Under the pieces are notes generated by a model. That model saw only the letters and a list, made by a program, of their open reading frames with translations, searched no databases and was not told the origin of the DNA. Positions 27,668-35,006 of a DNA stretch of 64,000 nucleotides are shown in pieces. The position numbers and the translations under genes were made by a program. The stretch is taken from positions 868,001-932,000 of the forward strand of contig NZ_RJKE01000001.1 of the NCBI RefSeq assembly GCF_003751225.1. The letters run 5' to 3'. The first letter of the stretch is position 1, and every line of letters begins with the position of its first letter. Source of the DNA: Actinocorallia herbida (GTDB lineage Bacteria; Actinomycetota; Actinomycetes; Streptosporangiales; Streptosporangiaceae).

Positions 27668-29935
27668 GTGAAGGGCTTGAGTTTCGCGACGGAACGGGCC
27701 ACCCGGGTGGCCGAGCTTGACGAGTGGCTTGCGGAGTTGGTGGCGGACGCCGAGGGCGTCGCGCTCGTGGCGGTCGGCAGCCTCGGCCGAAGAGACCTCA
27801 CCCCGGGAGGGGATCTCGACCTCGTCCTGCTGCACGAGGGACGGGCGGACATCGCCGAGCTCGCCGAGAAGATCTGGTACCCCGTCTGGGATCGCGGCCT
27901 CCAGCTCGACCATTCGGTGCGCACGGTCGCCGAGGCCAGGGCCGTCGCGGGGGAGGACCTCAAGGCCCTGATGGGGCTGCTGCACGGCAGGTGCGTCGCG
28001 GGGGACCGCCGGCTCGCCGAGGACGTGCGCTCCAAGGTGCTGGCCGACTGGCGCGCCTCGGCGCGGACCCGGCTGCCGGAACTGCGGGAGATGACCGCGG
28101 AAAGGTGGGAACGGCTGGGCGAGCTCGCCTTCCTCCTGGAAGGCGACGTCAAGGACGCCAAGGGCGGACTGCGCGACGTGCACGTGATGCAGGCCGTGGT
28201 CGCGACCTGGGCGGTGCCCGAGCCGTCCTCAAGGGTCAGGGCCGCCTACGACACCCTCCTCGACATCCGTCACGCGCTGCACAAGCGCACGGGCCGCTCC
28301 GCCGACCGCCTCCTGCTGCAGGAACAGGACGGCGTCGCCGAGGAACTCGGCCTGGCCGACGGCATCGCGCTGCTCGGGGCCGTCGCCGAGGCCGCCCGGA
28401 CGATCTCCTACGCGGCCGACACCGTCTGGCGGAACGTCGAGCGCTTCTGCGCCCCGCCCGCGCGCGCCGAGCGCACGCCCATCGCCGACGGCCTCGTCGA
28501 GTACCAGGGAGAGGTGGTCCTGGCGCGCGGCGCGAACCTCGCGGACCCGTCGATGCCGCTGCGCGCGGCCGCCGCCTCGGCCAACGCGGGCCTCCCGCTC
28601 GCCCCCGCGACGCTCGACCAGCTCGCCAAGTCCTTCACCGCCCTGCCCGTCCCGTGGCCGGAGTCCGCCCGCACCGCCCTGGTCTCGCTGCTGGGCGCGG
28701 GCCCCGCGGCGATCCCCGTCTGGGAGGGGCTGGACCAGGTGGGCCTCGTGGTGCGGATGATCCCGGACTGGACCCGGGTCAGGAACCGGCCGCAGCGCAA
28801 CGCCGTCCACAAGTGGACCGTCGACCGGCACCTCATGGAGGCCGCCGCGGGCGTCGCGGCCCGCATCCGCGACTCCTCCCGCCCCGACCTGCTGCTCGTG
28901 GGCGCCTTCCTGCACGACATCGGCAAGGACGGCTCGGGCCGCGACCACTCGATCGCGGGCGCCGAGCACACCCGGGTGATCGCCGCCTACCTCGGCTTCC
29001 CCAAGGAGGACGTCGAGGTCCTGGAGGCCGTCGTCCTGCACCACCTGCTGCTGCCCGACACCGCGACCCGCCGAGATCTCGACGATCCGCGCACCATCGA
29101 GACCGTCGCCGAGGCCGTCGGGACGCCGCTCGTCCTCGAACTGCTGCACGCGCTCGCCGCCGCCGACGCGGGCGCGACGGGCCCCGCCGCGTGGGGTTCC
29201 TGGAAGGCCAGGCTCATCGACGAGCTCGTCCGGCGCACCGGGGCCGCCCTGCGCGGCGACGAGCCGCCGCGCACGCCCGCGCCGACCTCCGCCCAGCTCG
29301 CGCTGGCCAGGCACGACGGCGTCGCCGTCCGGGTCAGCAGCTCCGCGGTCCGCGGCACCTGGGCGCGGCACACGGGCGGGTCGCTGAGCATCACCGTGGT
29401 CGCCTGGGACCGTCCCGGGCTGCTCTGGCAGGCCGCGGGCGTGCTCGCCCTGCACAGGCTGGTCCTGCGCACCGCACGGACGTTCTCGCACGGCGACGTC
29501 GGCGGCGGCAACGCCGTCATCGAGTTCACCGCGCAGCCCGAGTTCGGCAGCCCGCCGGAGCCCGCGTCGATCGAGGCGGACCTGCGCCGCGCCCTCGCCG
29601 GGCGGCTCGACGTGGCCGACCGGCTGGAGCGGCGCGCCAAGGCCGTCCGGACCAGGCCCGGCGTGCCGGTCGCGCCGCCCAGGGTCACCTTCGTGGAGGA
29701 GGCGTCGAGCACCGCCACCGTGGTGGAGGTCCGCGCGCACGACAGGCCGGGCCTGCTGTGGCGGATCGGCCGGGTCCTGGGCGACTGCGGCCTGCACATC
29801 CGCGCCGCGAAGATCGACACGCTGGGCTCGGAGGCCGTCGACGTGTTCTACGTCGTCGGGCACGACGGCGGCCCGGTGACCGACGACGTGCTGCGCGGCG
29901 AGATCGAAGAGGACATTCTCAGCGCGCTCGGCTGA
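27668..29935 (+). CDS. glnD: Protein-PII nucleotidyltransferase GlnD
   Basis: Bifunctional sensor that modifies and de-modifies PII according to nitrogen status. The 755 residues contain an N-terminal nucleotidyltransferase domain (VGSLGRRDLTPGGDLDLVLL), a helical region (EGDVKDAKGGLRDVHVMQAV), an HD phosphohydrolase domain (LLVGAFLHDIGKDGSGRDHS) and two C-terminal ACT domains (ITVVAWDRPGLLWQAAGVLA and VVEVRAHDRPGLLWRIGRVL) for glutamine sensing. GTG 27668 is preceded directly by GGAGAG, too close to be a good ribosome site; TTG 27677 is possible. In actinobacteria the reaction is usually adenylylation. Confidence 0.95.
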   Translation: MKGLSFATERATRVAELDEWLAELVADAEGVALVAVGSLGRRDLTPGGDLDLVLLHEGRADIAELAEKIWYPVWDRGLQLDHSVRTVAEARAVAGEDLKALMGLLHGRCVAGDRRLAEDVRSKVLADWRASARTRLPELREMTAERWERLGELAFLLEGDVKDAKGGLRDVHVMQAVVATWAVPEPSSRVRAAYDTLLDIRHALHKRTGRSADRLLLQEQDGVAEELGLADGIALLGAVAEAARTISYAADTVWRNVERFCAPPARAERTPIADGLVEYQGEVVLARGANLADPSMPLRAAAASANAGLPLAPATLDQLAKSFTALPVPWPESARTALVSLLGAGPAAIPVWEGLDQVGLVVRMIPDWTRVRNRPQRNAVHKWTVDRHLMEAAAGVAARIRDSSRPDLLLVGAFLHDIGKDGSGRDHSIAGAEHTRVIAAYLGFPKEDVEVLEAVVLHHLLLPDTATRRDLDDPRTIETVAEAVGTPLVLELLHALAAADAGATGPAAWGSWKARLIDELVRRTGAALRGDEPPRTPAPTSAQLALARHDGVAVRVSSSAVRGTWARHTGGSLSITVVAWDRPGLLWQAAGVLALHRLVLRTARTFSHGDVGGGNAVIEFTAQPEFGSPPEPASIEADLRRALAGRLDVADRLERRAKAVRTRPGVPVAPPRVTFVEEASSTATVVEVRAHDRPGLLWRIGRVLGDCGLHIRAAKIDTLGSEAVDVFYVVGHDGGPVTDDVLRGEIEEDILSALG

Positions 29936-29944
29936 CGTCGGCGC

Positions 29945-29982
29945 ACGGCACCCCACCGGACACGGTTCCGGCGGGGTGCCGT
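29945..29982 (+). terminator. Intrinsic terminator after glnD
   Basis: A 16-bp stem with one mismatch pairs 29945-29960 with 29967-29982 around a 6-nt loop. It ends the nitrogen operon before the phosphate locus. Confidence 0.75.
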
Positions 29983-30119
29983 CGCGTTCCGGCCCTGGGA
30001 CGCGGTGACCGCGTGTGATGTTCGCTGTCTTTTGTGTTGTTTGTTAGCAATTCGCCTATTGAGGTGAGATCGGACATCTGAACCGGCGTCGTGCGTTCGT
30101 CTGGTGGGCCCAAGGTAAG

Positions 30120-30180
30120 CCTCCGCGAGCTGAGTGGCTCGCCGGCGGCGGTCATGCCGCCGAAGCATCTTCGCGGAGGA
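30120..30180 (+). promoter_or_regulatory. Leader hairpin that can sequester the ribosome site of the first PstS-like gene
   Basis: CCTCCGCGA (30120-30128) is the exact complement of TCGCGGAGG (30171-30179), which contains the GGAGGA ribosome site of ATG 30184. Alternative inner hairpins (CGAGC/GCTCG near 30126-30141 and GGCGG/CCGCC near 30145-30160) would compete with it. It could be a translational switch; no known riboswitch class is recognised. A weak promoter TTGTGT-N19-TATTGA lies at 30032-30062. Confidence 0.45.
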
Positions 30181-30183
30181 AGA

Positions 30184-31212
30184 ATGCTCAAGAAGATGGT
30201 CCTCAGCGCGGCGGCAGTCGCGCTGGCCGTCTGCGCCGTCCAGGTTCCGGCGAACGCCGACCCGGGCTTCACGCCGGCCAAGACCGACTTCGTCGGGGTC
30301 GGTTCGGACACGACGCAGGACGTCGTGAACGCGCTCGCCGCCGCGTACAACAAGACGAAGCCGGCCAACAAGCTCGCCAGCTTCAACGCGACCGGCTCGG
30401 CCACCTTCGTGCCGAAGAAGGGCCTGCCCAAGCGGGCCCGCGTGGTCGGCTCCAGCAACGGCATCAAGGCGCTGCTGGCCGACACCGAGGGCGCTTACGA
30501 CTTCGCCCGTTCCTCGCGCGCGAAGAAGACCGACGGCAGCGAGGCCACGCTGAGCTTCTACGCCTTCGCGCAGGACGGCGTCACCTGGGCGGTGAACTAC
30601 AACAGCTTCGCGCCCAAGAGCCTGAAGAAGTCCCAGCTCGCCAACATCTACAAGTGCTCCGGCGCGGCCCGCTACTGGGACCAGGTCGGCGGCAAGAAGA
30701 ACGGCAAGAAGCGCGTCGCCATCAAGCCGTGGCTGCCGCAGGCCGGCTCCGGCACCCGCTCCTTCTTCCTCGGCGCGATCGGCCTGACCGACGCCCAGGT
30801 CGGCTCCTGCGTGAACCAGAAGGCCACCAACATCGAGAACGACGGCACCAAGGTCGGCGCGGGCCGCGCCGCCATCGCGCCGTTCTCCATCGCGCAGTGG
30901 GTCGCCCAGGCGATCAACCACAAGAGCGATCGCCACGGCAAGCTCGTCCTCGGCAAGATCTCGGGCGTCTCGCCGACCACCGGCAAGATCACCGTCACCA
31001 AGAAGGGCGGCGTCAAGGGCAAGAACATCCGCCTGAACGCCGCCGACTTCCCGCACCAGTTCCTGCGGCTGGTCTACAACGTCGTCCGCACCGGCGACGC
31101 CGCCGAGTTCGAGCCGGTCTTCGGCCCGACCGGCTACGTGTGCGACCAGACCGCGCTCATCCGCTCCTACGGCTTCGAGCCGATCGGTGGCGGCTGCGGC
31201 GCGCTGTCCTAG
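30184..31212 (+). CDS. Secreted PstS-like substrate-binding protein
   Basis: About 342 residues with a Sec signal peptide (MLKKMVLSAAAVALAVCAVQ, cleavage after VPANA). The mature part has the PBP-like phosphate-binding fold: FVGVGSDTTQDVVNALAAAY, FNATGSATFVP, GAYDFARSSR, the second anion-site segment PQAGSGTRSFFLGAIGL, and FSIAQWVAQAINH. Unlike usual Gram-positive PstS it has neither a lipobox nor a C-terminal membrane segment, so it should be free or loosely held. ATG 30184 follows GGAGGA. A strong hairpin separates it from pstC. Confidence 0.8.
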   Translation: MLKKMVLSAAAVALAVCAVQVPANADPGFTPAKTDFVGVGSDTTQDVVNALAAAYNKTKPANKLASFNATGSATFVPKKGLPKRARVVGSSNGIKALLADTEGAYDFARSSRAKKTDGSEATLSFYAFAQDGVTWAVNYNSFAPKSLKKSQLANIYKCSGAARYWDQVGGKKNGKKRVAIKPWLPQAGSGTRSFFLGAIGLTDAQVGSCVNQKATNIENDGTKVGAGRAAIAPFSIAQWVAQAINHKSDRHGKLVLGKISGVSPTTGKITVTKKGGVKGKNIRLNAADFPHQFLRLVYNVVRTGDAAEFEPVFGPTGYVCDQTALIRSYGFEPIGGGCGALS

Positions 31213-31238
31213 CCGCGGCACGCGACTGAAGCACCCGA

Positions 31239-31274
31239 GCCGAAGGCGACCGGCGCCGTCCGGTCGCCTTCGGC
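31239..31274 (+). terminator. Hairpin between the first PstS-like gene and pstC
   Basis: Perfect 15-bp stem (31239-31253 with 31260-31274), loop CGCCGT, followed by CCTTGTCCT. It probably lets the binding protein be expressed above the transporter. Confidence 0.8.
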
Positions 31275-31302
31275 CCTTGTCCTCGTAAGAACGGTCAGCA
31301 CG

Positions 31303-32307
31303 ATGAGCATCGCCTCTCCGGCGCCTCCCCATGCCGAGCCCGTCGCGGAGCAGAAGCGGCGGACCACCGCGCGCCTCCTCCCGGTGGACGTCGCCTTCCG
31401 CACGGCGGTACGCGGCTCGGGCTTGACGCTCCTGGTCATCCTCGGCTTCATCGGCCTCTTCCTGGCCCTCCGCGGCTTCTCGGCGCTCGACACCGCCGGG
31501 CACCGCTTCTTCACCACGCAGACCTGGGACCCGGAGCTGCACGACTTCGGCATCGCCTCGGTGCTGCCGGGCACCGTCGAGATCGCGCTGACCGCGCTGG
31601 TGGTCGGCGTGCCGATCGCGGTGTTCGCCGCGCTGTACATCAGCGAGTACGCGGCGCCGGGCATGCGCCGCGCGCTGATCGCGCTCATCGACCTCATGGC
31701 CGCGATCCCCTCGATCCTCTACGGGCTCTGGGGGGTGACGTTCCTCCAGCCGCGCCTGATCGGAGTCTCGCGCTGGCTGTCGGACCACGCGTCCTTCCTC
31801 CCCTTCTTCCGGGTCGACACCGACCACGCGGACCCCGGTTCCTTCACCTCCTCGCACTTCATCGCCGGCCTCGTCGTCGGCATGATGGTGATCCCGATCT
31901 GCTGCTCGCTGTCGCGGGAGGTGTTCTCCCAGGCCCCGCAGGCGGAGCGGGAGGCGGCCTACGCGCTCGGCTCGACCCGCTGGGGCATGATCCGCACCGT
32001 GGTGCTGCCGTTCGGGCGCGGCGGCGTCATCGGCGCGGCGATGCTCTCGCTGGGCCGCGCGCTGGGGGAGACCATCGCGGTCGTCCTCATCATCTCCCCG
32101 GACTTCCGCGCCACCCTCCACGTGCTGGAGGGCGCGGGCAACTCCATCTCCGCGCTCATCGCGCTGCGCTACTCCGACTCCAGCGAGTTCGGCCTGTCGG
32201 CCCTCATGGCCGCGGGACTCGTGCTGTTCGCGGTGACGCTCGTCATCAACTTCTTCGCCGCCATGATCATCAACCGCAGCCGTTCCGGCGCGTCGACCGA
32301 GGCCTGA
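31303..32307 (+). CDS. pstC: Phosphate ABC transporter permease PstC
   Basis: Membrane subunit of the high-affinity phosphate importer. The 334 residues have six predicted helices, starting GLTLLVILGFIGLFLALRGF. The EAA-type coupling loop is SREVFSQAPQAEREAAYALG, followed by STRWGMIRTVVLPFGRGGVI and GRALGETIAVVLI. The intracellular N-terminus is short. pstA starts 3 nt after its stop. Confidence 0.95.
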   Translation: MSIASPAPPHAEPVAEQKRRTTARLLPVDVAFRTAVRGSGLTLLVILGFIGLFLALRGFSALDTAGHRFFTTQTWDPELHDFGIASVLPGTVEIALTALVVGVPIAVFAALYISEYAAPGMRRALIALIDLMAAIPSILYGLWGVTFLQPRLIGVSRWLSDHASFLPFFRVDTDHADPGSFTSSHFIAGLVVGMMVIPICCSLSREVFSQAPQAEREAAYALGSTRWGMIRTVVLPFGRGGVIGAAMLSLGRALGETIAVVLIISPDFRATLHVLEGAGNSISALIALRYSDSSEFGLSALMAAGLVLFAVTLVINFFAAMIINRSRSGASTEA

Positions 32308-32310
32308 GCC

Positions 32311-33531
32311 ATGACCATCGCCGATCCGCGCACCGACCCGCCCGCCGCGACCGACCGGGCGGCGGAGCCCCGGCCGGCGCCGCGCGGCCGCTTCCGCCCC
32401 GGTGGCGCCGTCCGCGAGGACCGCTTCGCCCTGGCCGGGGCCGCCGTGGCGAGCCTGACCCTGGTGTGGATCCTGTTCACCAGGCTGCTGCCCTTCACCG
32501 GCGCGCTCGGCTTCGCCGCGTGCTGGTACGTGGCCTTCCTTCTCCTGTACGCGGTCATCGTGACGCACGAGCACGGGCGGCTCGCCGCGGCCGACCGCCT
32601 GGTGAGCGTGCTCGTGCACAGCGCGGGGCTGCTCACCGTCACCGTCATCGCGGCGATCCTCGGGTTCACCGTGCTGCGCGGGGCGCAGGCGTTCGCGCAC
32701 GCCAACTTCTTCACCCAGACGATGTCCGACACCGGCGCGCTCGACCCGCTCACCAGCGGCGGCGTGCTCCACGCCGTCGTCGGCTCGCTGATTCAGCTCG
32801 GCATCGGGGTGGCCATCGCGATGCCGCTGGGGATCGCCACCGCGCTGTTCCTGGTCGAGGTCGGCGGGCGGCTGACCCGTCCGGTGCGGCTCATCGTCGA
32901 CACGATGAGCGCGCTGCCGTCCGTCCTGGCGGGGCTGTTCGTGCTCGCCGCCTTCATCCTGACCTTCGGGTTCCAGAAGTCCGGTCTCGCCGCCGCCCTG
33001 GCCATCGCGATCATGATGGTGCCGATCGTCACCCGGGCGTCCGAGGTCGTCCTGCGGCTGGTGCCGGGCGGGCTGCGCGAGGCCGCCTACGCGCTCGGCG
33101 CCGGGCAGTGGCAGGTCGTGCGGCACGTGGTGCTGCCGACGGCGCGCTCCGGCCTGGCGACCGGCATCGTGCTGGCGATGGCGCGCGGAGTGGGCGAGAC
33201 CGCCCCGGTGCTGCTGACGGCGGGGTTCGCGCGCGGCATGAACGCCGACCCCTTCGAGGGGAACATGACGAACCTCCCCCTCTACATCTACACCTACGTG
33301 AAGTTCCCGCAGCCGGACATGGTCTCGCGGGCGTTCGGGGCGGCCCTGGTGCTGGCGCTCGTCGTCCTCGTGCTCTTCACCGTCGCGCGCCTCCTGGGGG
33401 GTGCGGCGCCCGGGCAGATGACGCGCCGCGCCCGCCGCAGGCTCGCGGCGGCCGAGCGCGCCTCCGCCCCGGCCCCCGCCCCGCTGCCGGTGAAGTCACC
33501 CCTCCCATCCGAGAAGGAGACGTCCGCATGA
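32311..33531 (+). CDS. pstA: Phosphate ABC transporter permease PstA
   Basis: Second permease subunit. The family core is seen in HAVVGSLIQLGIGVAIAMPL, LPSVLAGLFVLAAF, the coupling loop VPGGLREAAYALGAGQWQVV and ARGVGETAPVLLTAGF. At 406 residues it is about 100 longer than most PstA. Two extra membrane helices precede the core (ALAGAAVASLTLVWILFTRL and ALGFAACWYVAFLLLYAVIV), and a basic, Pro-rich cytosolic tail follows it. Its stop overlaps the pstS start by 4 nt. Confidence 0.95.
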   Translation: MTIADPRTDPPAATDRAAEPRPAPRGRFRPGGAVREDRFALAGAAVASLTLVWILFTRLLPFTGALGFAACWYVAFLLLYAVIVTHEHGRLAAADRLVSVLVHSAGLLTVTVIAAILGFTVLRGAQAFAHANFFTQTMSDTGALDPLTSGGVLHAVVGSLIQLGIGVAIAMPLGIATALFLVEVGGRLTRPVRLIVDTMSALPSVLAGLFVLAAFILTFGFQKSGLAAALAIAIMMVPIVTRASEVVLRLVPGGLREAAYALGAGQWQVVRHVVLPTARSGLATGIVLAMARGVGETAPVLLTAGFARGMNADPFEGNMTNLPLYIYTYVKFPQPDMVSRAFGAALVLALVVLVLFTVARLLGGAAPGQMTRRARRRLAAAERASAPAPAPLPVKSPLPSEKETSA

Positions 33532-35006
33532 GCGCTCGACGTCTGGGGGCGCTCGCACTGGCGTCCCTGATCGCACTCCTGCCCGTCCGCCCCGCCGCGG
33601 CGGCCGATTTCGTGCCCGTGACGGGCAGCGGCTCGACCTGGAGCCAGGTGGCGCTGGACCAGTGGGCGGCCGCGGTCAAGAAGAACGGCATCACCGTCAA
33701 CTACACCGGGTCGGGCTCGACCGCGGGGCGCACCGACTTCCGCAGCTCCCAGGTCGACTTCGCCGTCTCGGAGATCCCCTTCCAGCTGCACCCCGAGGAC
33801 GGCAGCCCGGCCGAGGTGAGCAAGCGCGCCTACGCCTACATGCCGATCGTCGCGGGCGGCACGTCGTTCATGTACCACCTCACCAAGAACGGCAAGCGGG
33901 TGGAGAACCTGCGGCTGTCGGGCGACACGCTCACCAAGATCTTCACCGGGAAGATCACCAACTGGAGCGACCCGGCGATCACCAAGGACATGAACGGCGT
34001 GGCGATGCCGAACCGGAAGATCACTCCGGTGACGCGCTCGGACGGCTCGGGCACCACCGCGCAGTTCTCCCTGTGGATGGACACCCAGTACCCCGACCTG
34101 TGGCGGCCCTTCTTCAAGAAGAAGGGCCTGACCTCGTACTATCCGACGCTGCCCGGAGGCAAGCAGCAGAACGGCTCCAACGGCGTGGCCGCCTACGTGT
34201 CGGCCAGCTACGGAGAGGGCGCCATCACCTACGTCGAGTACGCCTACGCGCGGAACGCGGGCTACCCGGCCGTCAAAGTGAAGAACAAGTCCGGCTACTT
34301 CACGCTGCCGACCGCGTCCAACGTCGCGGTCGCGCTCACCAAGGCCGAGATCAACTCCGACCTGACCCAGAAGCTCGAGGGCGTCTACGACAGCGCCGAC
34401 AAGCGCGCTTATCCGCTGTCGAGCTATTCGTACATGATCATCCCGACGTCCACGCAGGCGCCCTTCACCAAGGAGAAGGGCCAGACGCTCTCGACGTTCA
34501 TCGACTACTTCCTGTGCTCCGGCCAGCAGAAGGCGCCGGAACTCGGCTACTCGCCGCTGCCGAAGAACCTGGTCGAGGCCGCCTACACGCAGATGAACCG
34601 GATACCCGGTCACATCTCGGCGGGGGCGGACCTGTCCACCTGCCACAACCCCACCTTCGAGGGCGGCGAGAACGTGCTGCTCAAGACCGCCCCGCAACCC
34701 GAGGCGTGCGACCAGGAGGGCAAGATCCCCTGCGGCGAGCCCGGCGCGGGCACCACCGCCACCGGCGACGCGCCGGACGCGAGCGCCGCGCCGACCGCGG
34801 GCGCCACCACGGCGGCCGTCGCCGCGGACGGGCCGGTGGTCGCGGCGGACAGCACCGCCTTCGCCGAGCCGGTCGAGGTCGCGGCGCAGAGCGGGGTGGG
34901 GCTGGTCGCCGGGGCGGTCTCCGCCGCGGTGCTGCTGGGGGCGCTCGTGCTGCCCCCGGTCCTCACCGCCTACACCCGCCGCCGCCGCGCGGGAGGACAG
35001 CGATGA
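33528..35006 (+). CDS. pstS: Phosphate-binding protein PstS with C-terminal membrane anchor
   Basis: A 492-residue protein with a Sec signal peptide ending PVRPAAAA and no lipobox. The phosphate-binding domain has VTGSGSTWSQVALDQWAAAV, NYTGSGSTAGRTDF, the anion-site RSDGSGTTAQFSLWM, NGSNGVAAYVSASYGEGAIT and YSYMIIPTST. After an Ala/Thr-rich linker (residues about 405-455) comes a membrane helix (GVGLVAGAVSAAVLLGALVL) and a basic tail TRRRRAGGQR, so it is tethered by protein rather than lipid. ATG 33528 overlaps the pstA stop as ATGA, and its own stop overlaps the next gene the same way. Confidence 0.9.
   Translation: MSARRLGALALASLIALLPVRPAAAADFVPVTGSGSTWSQVALDQWAAAVKKNGITVNYTGSGSTAGRTDFRSSQVDFAVSEIPFQLHPEDGSPAEVSKRAYAYMPIVAGGTSFMYHLTKNGKRVENLRLSGDTLTKIFTGKITNWSDPAITKDMNGVAMPNRKITPVTRSDGSGTTAQFSLWMDTQYPDLWRPFFKKKGLTSYYPTLPGGKQQNGSNGVAAYVSASYGEGAITYVEYAYARNAGYPAVKVKNKSGYFTLPTASNVAVALTKAEINSDLTQKLEGVYDSADKRAYPLSSYSYMIIPTSTQAPFTKEKGQTLSTFIDYFLCSGQQKAPELGYSPLPKNLVEAAYTQMNRIPGHISAGADLSTCHNPTFEGGENVLLKTAPQPEACDQEGKIPCGEPGAGTTATGDAPDASAAPTAGATTAAVAADGPVVAADSTAFAEPVEVAAQSGVGLVAGAVSAAVLLGALVLPPVLTAYTRRRRAGGQR

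Noticed and set aside
30061-30183. Known riboswitch (c-di-GMP or c-di-AMP type) before the first PstS-like gene
   Set aside because: Some local resemblance to GC-rich aptamers, but the conserved loop sequences of those classes are not present.
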